From the NCBI GenBank assembly GCA_007116685.1, contig SKIC01000291.1, positions 1-14,334 on the forward strand: a DNA stretch of 14,334 bases. Direction: 5' to 3'. Positions 1-6,641 of the stretch are shown here, piece by piece (position 1 is the first letter of the stretch; each line of letters opens with the position of its first letter). The notes under the pieces were generated by a model, which was given only the letters and a program-made list of their open reading frames with translations, was not told the DNA's origin and made no database searches. Made by a program: the position numbers and the translations under genes. This stretch comes from Balneolales bacterium. GTDB taxonomy: Bacteria > Bacteroidota > Rhodothermia > Balneolales > Natronogracilivirgulaceae.

Positions 1-1417
1 GACCAAATCTAACCCATTGGGTACTATCTGGTAGCAAATCCATAGGGTCATCCAGACGCGGTGGGTCGATGTGTTGTCTGTAATCCGAAAGTTCTGCTCT
101 CCTTAACAACTCGTCCCATTCCAAAGGACTGCCAAAATTAAAGTTAGCAGGGTCTCCTCCTTGAACTTGTGATGCAGTCCGTGGTAATGCTCCCATGGCT
201 ATCAAAAAAGCTCTGTATTGTCTATTCGTTACAGCATATTTATCAATCATGAATGGATTGATAGTTATGCGTTTCCTGCTTTGAATTTGAATGTTAAGTT
301 CATCTACAGAGTTCAATCCAATTATGTAACTCGAACCTGGCAGTTCTACCATCTGTGTCATGATTTCGCTATCAGCAAGCCGGACTCTTCTTTCAACAAC
401 TCGAGAAGCAAGTTCATTAAATCGCACGCCTGGCGTATCATAGAGCAATATTTTGTCACTCATTGCTCGTTGGAGTTCACGCAAGTCATCTTCCGTGGTA
501 ATAAGAGCGGCAATATTTTCGACTCGTTCTACACGAATAAGCTCTCTTCTGTCTAGGCGTTCTCTTCTTTCCTGAGTCTGCTCTGTTCGTCTTAAGCGAC
601 GATCAAGTGGGAATGAGACCCCTGTTGTAACCATGCTCATACCGTCAATTTCGTCTCTCTGACCAGGATTGGAATCTAACTGATCAATTCCATCAAAAGT
701 ATTATCAAGCATAATCATATGGCGATATTCAAGGAACCACCAATAATTACCAAGGAAATTTCTTGAAAAGCGTATCGCAGCTGAGGCTGCAGGAACGAAT
801 GCCGATATAGATTCCCATGCATCAGTGCCTTCAATGTCGCGTAGAGCATAAGGAGGAGATCCAGATAACCTATTGCCTGTGAAGGTAGCTAAGCGATCTG
901 GGGTATAAATAGTTCTGCCCGAGTCGAAAAAACCATCTGTGGTTGGGTTGTTATACAATAACGAAACACCAATAGATGGTTCTATTGTGAAGTTTTGAGT
1001 AAGGAAATAATGAAACCCAATATTTAAGTATGGCCCAAAACCGTGATTCTTGATATTCATTGGTTGTAGAGGGCCAACAACAGTATTACGTGTAGCTGCA
1101 TCGGTTTCTAGGCGGACATATTCTAAGCCTACGTTTATACGGATACTGAAATCAGGTACCGTTAATTCAATGGGCTTTGAAAAACCAAATGCTGCATTAT
1201 AGCCTAAAAAAGGAAACGGAAGCCCATAAACGTCTGAATAGGCATCGTAAGGAATGAAATTGCCATGAAAATTGTGAACTCCACCTCTTAAGTTTAACTC
1301 CACATCTTCAAAGAAGCCTTGTGCCTTTGAATCATGCGTTACTAAGAGAAACAGCAAGGCAGTCACTATATAAGGTAGAAACTGTATCGAGATTTTCTTA
1401 TTGCAATCAGATGCCAT
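1..1417 (-). CDS. Exported beta-barrel-like protein with C-terminal SUMF1/GldK-like domain (3' end beyond window)
   Basis: An uninterrupted frame runs from the ATG at 1417 off the left edge (472 residues visible, no stop). Residues 1-32 look like a signal peptide: a hydrophobic stretch at about 13-27, then a probable signal peptidase I site after SKA. Residues about 34-270 are rich in Gly, aromatic residues and alternating patterns (GPYLNIGFHYF, SIGVSLLY, WWFLEYRH), as in outer-membrane beta-barrels; this is inferred from composition. An Arg/Glu-rich, probably helical linker follows at about 272-352. From about 354 a SUMF1/FGE-sulfatase-type fold begins: MVELPGSSYIIGL, then PFMIDKYAVTNRQYRAFL at 388-405. 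LLPDSTQWV at 461-469 recalls the PDT-W motif of the type IX secretion proteins GldJ/GldK. No lipobox is visible. The role may be in cell-surface or secretion machinery; a formylglycine-generating activity is not implied, since its catalytic part lies outside the window. Confidence 0.72.
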   Translation of the reverse strand, partial: MASDCNKKISIQFLPYIVTALLFLLVTHDSKAQGFFEDVELNLRGGVHNFHGNFIPYDAYSDVYGLPFPFLGYNAAFGFSKPIELTVPDFSIRINVGLEYVRLETDAATRNTVVGPLQPMNIKNHGFGPYLNIGFHYFLTQNFTIEPSIGVSLLYNNPTTDGFFDSGRTIYTPDRLATFTGNRLSGSPPYALRDIEGTDAWESISAFVPAASAAIRFSRNFLGNYWWFLEYRHMIMLDNTFDGIDQLDSNPGQRDEIDGMSMVTTGVSFPLDRRLRRTEQTQERRERLDRRELIRVERVENIAALITTEDDLRELQRAMSDKILLYDTPGVRFNELASRVVERRVRLADSEIMTQMVELPGSSYIIGLNSVDELNIQIQSRKRITINPFMIDKYAVTNRQYRAFLIAMGALPRTASQVQGGDPANFNFGSPLEWDELLRRAELSDYRQHIDPPRLDDPMDLLPDSTQWVRFG

Positions 1418-1517
1418 TCTAATTCAGCTGTTGTGTGTAAGTACTGTTTTGATACCGGTCTTTAAACAATAATCGTACCAGTTTTATATTGGAATTTGTG
1501 AGCTTTAATTCAAAGTG

Positions 1518-1525
1518 CAAAGTTA
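1518..1525 (-). promoter_or_regulatory. Candidate Bacteroidota-type -7 element (TAACTTTG)
   Basis: On the minus strand TAACTTTG matches the TAnnTTTG element recognised by the primary sigma factor of Bacteroidota, about 100 nt upstream of the ATG at 1417. A T-rich run that could serve as the TTTG-type upstream element lies roughly 20 nt further up, but no clean match at ideal spacing is present. This would make the SUMF1-domain gene independently transcribed from the gene at 1649-2530. Such a short motif in AT-rich DNA can occur by chance. Confidence 0.3.
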
Positions 1526-1648
1526 AAACTTAATTCACAAAAGAAAAAAAGGTATTTATCTAGGTTAATATATGTTCATTTAGACAAATAACCATTCTAA
1601 ATGGAAGAATAATTTTAGCTCTATACTACTTCACAAAATTTGCAAGTA

Positions 1649-2530
1649 TTATCGAGGCACAAGGTTAAAAATTGCTTTTTCGTTCTCTGAGATACTCAAA
1701 CCTTCAAATTTTGGCTTAATTATGAGGTTAACTTCAAAATCTTGCCAATAATCTACCCCCGAACTCATTCTTGGAAAAACCAGGCTCAAACGTCTTTCAA
1801 ACCAACTATCATTGCCTAGTCTACGGCTACGAATAGGTGAAAAAGACTTTTTAAGCGGCTTGATTATATCTCCTCTATTTTCAATATGAACATCAAAAAG
1901 CTCTTCTCTTTCTAATTCCAGAAGGTTTATATCGTAACTTCTTAAGAAAACATTAACTTTTACCTGATTTTTAAATCTGTTCCGTAAGGTATCAGCGAAC
2001 ATCTCAGCTTCATAAATAGACTTAAAGATGTGCCTTGATCTGTAATCAATACTTGCTTCTATGATCGGCAGACTCACCGCATAAGCCATACTTGGTAATC
2101 TTCCCTCTAGTACACTATATATAGTATTTCTGTTTTGTACTTCCTGTAAAGCATGCCTAATCAATGCAAAGTAGAATTCTCCACCAAAATCGCCTTCTTC
2201 AGTAATTCTAATATTCACATCATCAGGCAATGGTCGTTGCCTATCTGCACGAATATTTCCTGGAATCGGTACAATTCTAGTATGCTCCAGTAGGATAATA
2301 GAATCTTGAACAGCCTTAATTTCATCGTCGCTTATGTAGATATCTTCTTCATCAACTAATACAGTATCAAGACTAATAGTCGTTGTATCCTGAGCAAGTG
2401 AGTCCGTGATGATTAAATTACTGTAGCTTAATGTATAGTCATATTCAGAATTTGAATATGCATGAATTAAGATTGTTACGAGTAAACTGTAAAAAAGAGG
2501 TGATTTCAATAACCTTCTAAAAATTGCCAT
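1649..2530 (-). CDS. Secreted or membrane-anchored protein of unknown function
   Basis: A 293-residue frame begins at an ATG at 2530. I do not recognise the family. Residues 1-10 are basic (RRLLK) and are followed by a hydrophobic stretch at about 11-25, consistent with a signal peptide or N-terminal anchor. The next ~60 residues are acidic and Asp/Thr/Ser-rich (about 43-75), probably a flexible spacer. The remainder alternates hydrophobic and charged residues, with helices around 120-185 and a probable beta-rich C-terminus ending in NLVPR. There are no cysteines, repeats or recognisable catalytic motifs. It is transcribed toward the SUMF1-domain gene across a 231-bp gap, so a functional link is possible but not shown. 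It is divergent from the ECF sigma gene with a 214-bp shared upstream region. The gene is real on length and intact frame; its function is open. Confidence 0.7.
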   Translation of the reverse strand: MAIFRRLLKSPLFYSLLVTILIHAYSNSEYDYTLSYSNLIITDSLAQDTTTISLDTVLVDEEDIYISDDEIKAVQDSIILLEHTRIVPIPGNIRADRQRPLPDDVNIRITEEGDFGGEFYFALIRHALQEVQNRNTIYSVLEGRLPSMAYAVSLPIIEASIDYRSRHIFKSIYEAEMFADTLRNRFKNQVKVNVFLRSYDINLLELEREELFDVHIENRGDIIKPLKKSFSPIRSRRLGNDSWFERRLSLVFPRMSSGVDYWQDFEVNLIIKPKFEGLSISENEKAIFNLVPR

Positions 2531-2744
2531 TTGGTTTTTTTGGCTAATATATTCTGCTTATTGAGATTTAATTTTTATACAACATACGATTTTTGTTGGT
2601 TCTTTATATTAGTTAATCAATTACCTATATTATTATATGTGATACCGACATTGTTCGGACTGGTGATGAATAGACCTATTAAATGATTAAAGCATTTTCA
2701 GCCCTTTTGGTGACGGATAATTAGAATCCTCAATATCTTAGTTG

Positions 2745-3320
2745 ATGGCTAATCTTTCCAAAGAAGAACTTCAAAAACAGATTGATTTTGAAAGCGAAAT
2801 GTTACCGCATTTAGATGCGATATACAATTTTGCTCTCAAATTAACTGCAGAACCGAATGATGCAGAAGATCTGGTCCAAGAGACAATAGTAAAAGCTTTT
2901 CGTTTTTTTAATAGTTATGAAAAAGGCACAAATGCAAAAGCATGGCTATTCAGGATTCTTAAAAACTCTTACATCAATATCTATCGCAAAAAATCCAGGC
3001 AACCTAATCAGGTTGATTACGATGAAGTTGCTACTTATTACGAATCTGTAAGAAGTGACTATAAAGAAACTACTGATCTCGAAGATCTGATGTATCGGGA
3101 AATGATGGATGATGATGTCACCAAAGCCCTTTCAGATTTACCTGAAGATTTCAGAACGGTAGTAATGCTTTGTGATATTGAAGGTTTTACCTACGAAGAA
3201 ATAGCCAATATGCTTGATGTGCCTATAGGAACAATCAGATCCAGATTGCACAGAGGCCGTAATCTTCTTAAAACCCAATTAATGGACTACGCCCGAAAAA
3301 GAGGATTTAAAAAAGATTAA
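2745..3320 (+). CDS. ECF RNA polymerase sigma factor, SigR/SigH-like
   Basis: This 191-residue protein directs RNA polymerase to a specific promoter set. Sigma region 2 spans about 20-85 and includes NDAEDLVQETIVKAF and the DNA-melting/-10 recognition segment GTNAKAWLFRILKNSYIN followed by YRKKSRQP. That segment closely resembles the thiol-stress sigma factors SigR/SigH (ECF12-type), by memory of the family. Region 4 spans about 127-180, with LPEDFRTVVMLCDIEG and the helix-turn-helix FTYEEIANMLDVPIGTIRSRLHRGR. I chose the ATG at 2745; a TTG immediately before it could add one residue. No Shine-Dalgarno is visible, as is common in this group. SigR/SigH relatives are normally held by a zinc-containing anti-sigma encoded next door, but here the downstream neighbour is a convergent histidine kinase whose stop lies only 4 nt away. 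The regulon and trigger cannot be read from this window. Confidence 0.92.
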   Translation: MANLSKEELQKQIDFESEMLPHLDAIYNFALKLTAEPNDAEDLVQETIVKAFRFFNSYEKGTNAKAWLFRILKNSYINIYRKKSRQPNQVDYDEVATYYESVRSDYKETTDLEDLMYREMMDDDVTKALSDLPEDFRTVVMLCDIEGFTYEEIANMLDVPIGTIRSRLHRGRNLLKTQLMDYARKRGFKKD

Positions 3321-3324
3321 TTAA

Positions 3325-4617
3325 TCAGTTAACCGGAATTTGAATTCTAAATACAGTTCCTTCTCCGGGTATTGAGGATACCACCATTATTTTCCCACCA
3401 TGGTATTCTTCAACAATTCTTTTTGTAAGGCTTAACCCTAAACCCCAGCCTCTAACTTTGGTACTAAAGCCCGGTGTAAAAATCTCTTTTAAGTGAGATT
3501 TCTCAATTCCCTTACCTGTGTCTGATATTTCTATTATGTAATCCTGATCCTTTACGTATGAGCGAATACCAACCACAGCATTACTCTTGCTGGTATCTAT
3601 TGCATCCATAGCATTTTTGACAAGATTCTCTATTGCCCAAGTAAAAAGCTCAGCGTTAATTTCCGTTTTCACGTCTTCTTGAATATTCACATCCAACTTA
3701 ATGTGTTTGCCCAATTGTGGAAGTCTGCGAGCAATATAATCGGTAACTTTTTCCAAAATGGGTTGTACTCTTTGCTTTTGCAGCTCTGGTGCTGAACCAA
3801 TTTTGTTAAATCTATCCGTGACAATTTGTAGACGCTCTGCGTCATTCTGTAGTTCGTGAACTATGTTCAACACCTCTTGCTCAGTACTCAATTCTTTGAG
3901 CAGTTCTAACCAGCCATATAAACTTGATAATGGCGTACCAAGCTGATGCGCTGCTTCTTTTGCCATTCCCACCCATAAATTTGACTGTTCATTACGCTTA
4001 ATGCTACTCATAGCGAGGTATCCAATCCCTAAAAAGACACCTAACAACCCAAACTGTATGAATGGGAAATATTTCAATGTGGTAATTAACGCACTGTCAC
4101 CAAAGTATATCTTCTGTGTTTGGGTCCCGTTTCCGGTCTCTAATGCTATTGAGAGAGGTTCATTAATTGATGCGAATTGTGTTACGATGTCTTTACTGAG
4201 TCTTCGTTCATCTATATTTCTATAGTGCAGAATTTCCCCCTCTTCATCTGTAACTACAGACGGAATTTCAAAACGATTTTTAATAATCAGCTCTGAAGCA
4301 ACAAAATCTAATGCAGAATTGGCTAAATCAGTTTCTGCTCTTTGCAAAACAGCATTCCATCGCTGCCTCTGACTATCACTTAATAATTGATGATTTTGTA
4401 TTTCGCGAGCTATAAATTGGAGTTCTTTACGAGTCTCTATAAAATGGGGACGGCTATTATACTCCATTGCTTTTGCCCATAATTCTACTGATGAGTGTTC
4501 CTTCTCTTGAATCACTTTCACCAAATATTGGGCATATAGTATAGACGCTATTGCTGTTAGAGTTAGTACACTGACAAGTATAACTTTAACTTTATAAGAC
4601 GATTTGAGGTATTTCAT
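3325..4617 (-). CDS. Membrane sensor histidine kinase
   Basis: This 430-residue protein is predicted to sense an extracytoplasmic signal and pass phosphate to an unidentified response regulator. A transmembrane helix at about 10-30 and a second at about 183-205 bracket a ~150-residue extracytoplasmic sensor region with no recognised fold. The dimerisation/phosphoacceptor box follows directly (AKEAAHQLGTPLSSLYGW, His224). The HATPase domain shows an N box (ENLVKNAMDAID, Asn331/Asn335), a G1 box (DTGKGI, from Asp366), an F box (FTPGFST) and a G2 box (GWGLGL, about 390-395). The G2 variant with Trp is familiar from Bacteroidota kinases. The frame is open to 4749, but I start at Met 4617 (MKYLKSSYK) because the extra 44 residues overlap clpX and would be encoded by its terminator hairpin. 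No response regulator lies in the window. It is downstream of clpX and convergent with the sigma gene. Confidence 0.88.
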   Translation of the reverse strand: MKYLKSSYKVKVILVSVLTLTAIASILYAQYLVKVIQEKEHSSVELWAKAMEYNSRPHFIETRKELQFIAREIQNHQLLSDSQRQRWNAVLQRAETDLANSALDFVASELIIKNRFEIPSVVTDEEGEILHYRNIDERRLSKDIVTQFASINEPLSIALETGNGTQTQKIYFGDSALITTLKYFPFIQFGLLGVFLGIGYLAMSSIKRNEQSNLWVGMAKEAAHQLGTPLSSLYGWLELLKELSTEQEVLNIVHELQNDAERLQIVTDRFNKIGSAPELQKQRVQPILEKVTDYIARRLPQLGKHIKLDVNIQEDVKTEINAELFTWAIENLVKNAMDAIDTSKSNAVVGIRSYVKDQDYIIEISDTGKGIEKSHLKEIFTPGFSTKVRGWGLGLSLTKRIVEEYHGGKIMVVSSIPGEGTVFRIQIPVN

Positions 4618-4636
4618 AATCTTAATTCTCGAACAT

Positions 4637-4663
4637 AAAAAAAGCCATCCAAAGGGATGGCTT
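4637..4663 (-). terminator. Intrinsic terminator after clpX
   Basis: Read on the minus strand, AAGCCATCC (4663-4655), a 4-nt loop and GGATGGCTT (4650-4642) form a perfect 9-bp stem, followed at once by a run of seven T (4643-4637, overlapping the stem end). It lies 37 nt after the clpX stop and ends only 20 nt before the ATG of the histidine kinase. It should close the tig-clpP-clpX transcript, leaving the kinase dependent on readthrough or on a promoter upstream of the hairpin. Confidence 0.85.
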
Positions 4664-4699
4664 ATAGTAACGAATTCATAAATAGCATAGTACCGAAAA

Positions 4700-5953
4700 T
4701 CAGGCAGATGCCTTTCGTTTTTCGTAAACAGGAGGTGCGGCTTGTTCAATAGTAGCTTTTGTGATGATACAACGCTCTACGTTATTCATCGTTGGAAGCG
4801 TGAACATAATATCCAGCATAGATTTCTCCATGATTGAGCGGAGGCCTCGGGCACCTGTTTTGCGCTTTCTTGCCAAAGAAACGATTGACTTCAGAGCATC
4901 ATCCTCAAAAACCAAGTCTACACCTTCCATCTGAAACAGCCTTTTATACTGTTTAATCAAGGCATTTTTGGGTTTCTCAAGGATATCTATCATCGCTTCT
5001 TCAGATAACTCGTGTAAGCCAGAAATGACAGGTAATCGACCAATTAACTCAGGGATGAGACCAAATCTCTGTAAATCTTCAGGCTCAGAATAAGTGAATA
5101 TATCCGGATCGTTTTTATCAAACTTCACCTGTTCTCCGGCATTAAAGCCCATGCTACTGGTTGACATCCTTCGAGAAATAATTTCAGATAAACCCTCGAA
5201 AGCGCCACCGCAAATAAACAGGATATTTTCTGTATTTATATTGATAAAGCTTTGCTCAGGATGCTTACGGCCACCTTTTGGTGGAACATTAGCTACAGTA
5301 CCTTCCAAAATTTTCAAAAGAGCTTGTTGTACACCCTCACCGGAAACATCTCTGGTTATGGACGGGTTATCGCCTTTTCTGGCAACTTTATCCATTTCAT
5401 CAATGTAAACGATTCCGCGCTCAGCGCGCTCAACATCGTAATCAGATGCCTGCAAGAGGTTAGACAAAATGGACTCTACATCCTCTCCAACATAACCAGC
5501 TTCGGTTAATGCCGTTGCATCTGCAATACAAAAAGGCACATCAATAATATTTGCCAATGTCTTGGCGAGCAGTGTTTTACCAGACCCTGTAGGGCCAAGA
5601 AGAACGATATTACTCTTCTCAATATGAGCATCTTCTATGTTCTTTTCAGCCTGAGAGGTTATGCGTTTGTAGTGATTGTAAACAGCTACAGATAAGGTCT
5701 TCTTTGCTTGCTCTTGCCCAATTACGTACTCATCAAGCTTTGCCTTAATTTCAACAGGCTTAAGCATAGGTCTGAAACTGTCCGTTTTACGACTGTTTCT
5801 GTTGGCAAGATCATTTTTGACTATGCTCGATGCATCCTGAACGCAATGGTTACAAATGTACACATTTGGTCCGGCAACCATGCTACTAACTTCATTGCTG
5901 CCACGCCCGCAAAATGAGCATCTTATCTTCTGTTTATCTTTTGACTCACTCAT
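4700..5953 (-). CDS. clpX: ATP-dependent Clp protease ATP-binding subunit ClpX
   Basis: ClpX is a hexameric AAA+ unfoldase that recognises tagged or specific substrates in the cytoplasm and threads them into ClpP. The protein has 417 residues, near the usual length. The N-terminal zinc-binding domain has Cys12, Cys15, Cys34 and Cys37. The AAA+ module shows Walker A GPTGSGKT (120-127), the GYVG pore loop (153-156), Walker B VYIDEMD with Asp185/Glu186, the RKH loop (229-231), an arginine-finger region ELIGRLP (Arg306) and the sensor-2 GAR (367-369). The ClpP-docking loop reads MGF (268-270), where E. coli has IGF; hydrophobic substitution at the first position is tolerated in the family. It follows clpP with an 18-nt spacer and is the last gene of tig-clpP-clpX before the terminator. 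No Shine-Dalgarno precedes the ATG. Confidence 0.98.
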   Translation of the reverse strand: MSESKDKQKIRCSFCGRGSNEVSSMVAGPNVYICNHCVQDASSIVKNDLANRNSRKTDSFRPMLKPVEIKAKLDEYVIGQEQAKKTLSVAVYNHYKRITSQAEKNIEDAHIEKSNIVLLGPTGSGKTLLAKTLANIIDVPFCIADATALTEAGYVGEDVESILSNLLQASDYDVERAERGIVYIDEMDKVARKGDNPSITRDVSGEGVQQALLKILEGTVANVPPKGGRKHPEQSFININTENILFICGGAFEGLSEIISRRMSTSSMGFNAGEQVKFDKNDPDIFTYSEPEDLQRFGLIPELIGRLPVISGLHELSEEAMIDILEKPKNALIKQYKRLFQMEGVDLVFEDDALKSIVSLARKRKTGARGLRSIMEKSMLDIMFTLPTMNNVERCIITKATIEQAAPPVYEKRKASA

Positions 5954-5971
5954 TGAAGTAAGGAATTCAGA

Positions 5972-6622
5972 TTATTTTTTGGATTCTTCCCGAACCATTA
6001 CTTTGTCAACAAGTCCGTAATTTTTGGACTCTTCAGCGCTCATCCAATAGTTACGGTCTGAATCTTTAATAATAGTTTCCAGATCTTTACCGGCATGATC
6101 AGCGATAATCTGGCTCAGATTCTTTTTAATTCTGAGAATTTCTTTGGCTTCAATCTCAATGTCGCTAGCCTGACCTTGCACACCGCCTAATGGTTGGTGA
6201 ATCATTACGCGAGAATTTGGTAAGCAGGATCTTTTTCCTTTTGCTCCCGCTGTCAATAGTACAGCACCCATAGACGCCGCCATACCCATGCATGTAGTGG
6301 CAACATCGCATTTTACGTACTGCATAGTATCATAAATTGCCAAACCTGCTGAAACTACACCACCCGGGCTATTGATATAAAGATTGATATCTTTTTCAGG
6401 ATCTTCTGATTCAAGAAAAAGAATCTGCGCTACAATTGTACTGGCCACAGCATCATTAATTGGGGTTCCCAAAATGATAATTCTGTCTTTTAAAAGACGT
6501 GAATAGATATCAAAAGCACGCTCACCTCTGCTAGTGGTTTCAATAACCATAGGGATTAAATTGCTTTGCGGCTCTTTTCTATCTGCGCTCATATCGTATA
6601 AAGGCTGGGAAATGCTATTCAT
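5972..6622 (-). CDS. clpP: ATP-dependent Clp protease proteolytic subunit ClpP, with Asn at the usual catalytic Asp position
   Basis: ClpP forms the two-ring serine protease barrel that degrades proteins delivered by ClpX. The protein has 216 residues, with a ~25-residue N-terminal stretch before the fold that may be a processed propeptide. Visible motifs are the oxyanion region NSPGGVVSAG (84-93), GMAASMGA with nucleophile Ser117, and MIHQPLGG with His142. Counting from that His as in E. coli ClpP (His122 to Asp171 is 49 residues) places the third triad residue at 191, which here is Asn (codon AAC at 6052-6050, in SDRNYWM). Most ClpPs, including the Bacteroidota sequences I recall, have Asp. 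Ser/His/Asn triads are known, as in Listeria ClpP1, where the enzyme is active mainly in partnership with another ClpP. No second clpP lies in the window. The gene sits 19 nt after tig and 18 nt before clpX, so the three are probably one transcript. Confidence 0.97.
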   Translation of the reverse strand: MNSISQPLYDMSADRKEPQSNLIPMVIETTSRGERAFDIYSRLLKDRIIILGTPINDAVASTIVAQILFLESEDPEKDINLYINSPGGVVSAGLAIYDTMQYVKCDVATTCMGMAASMGAVLLTAGAKGKRSCLPNSRVMIHQPLGGVQGQASDIEIEAKEILRIKKNLSQIIADHAGKDLETIIKDSDRNYWMSAEESKNYGLVDKVMVREESKK

Positions 6623-6641
6623 AATCGATTAATTTCTGAGG

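Noticed and set aside
218..556. Plus-strand open frame of 112 residues
   Set aside because: It lies opposite the SUMF1-domain gene, whose frame is uninterrupted and has recognisable motifs. The plus-strand product has none.
1596..1612. CCATT/AATGG hairpin after the unknown secreted gene
   Set aside because: A 5-bp AT-rich stem with a 3-nt loop and a poor T-tract is too weak to call a terminator.
2641..2665. Small inverted repeat CCGA/TCGG between the sigma gene and the unknown secreted gene
   Set aside because: Only a 4-bp stem, no recognisable operator or ECF promoter (a SigR-type GGAAT-N18-GTT was looked for and not found).
3315..3326. Perfect 12-bp palindrome GATTAATTAATC spanning the two convergent stop codons
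   Set aside because: It has no loop or T-run of a terminator and is made largely of the two stop codons in AT-rich DNA. Chance explains it.
4618..4749. 44-residue N-terminal extension of the histidine kinase (open frame from an ATG at 4749)
   Set aside because: It overlaps the end of clpX and would be encoded by the terminator hairpin. Met at 4617 gives a normal start right before the first transmembrane helix.
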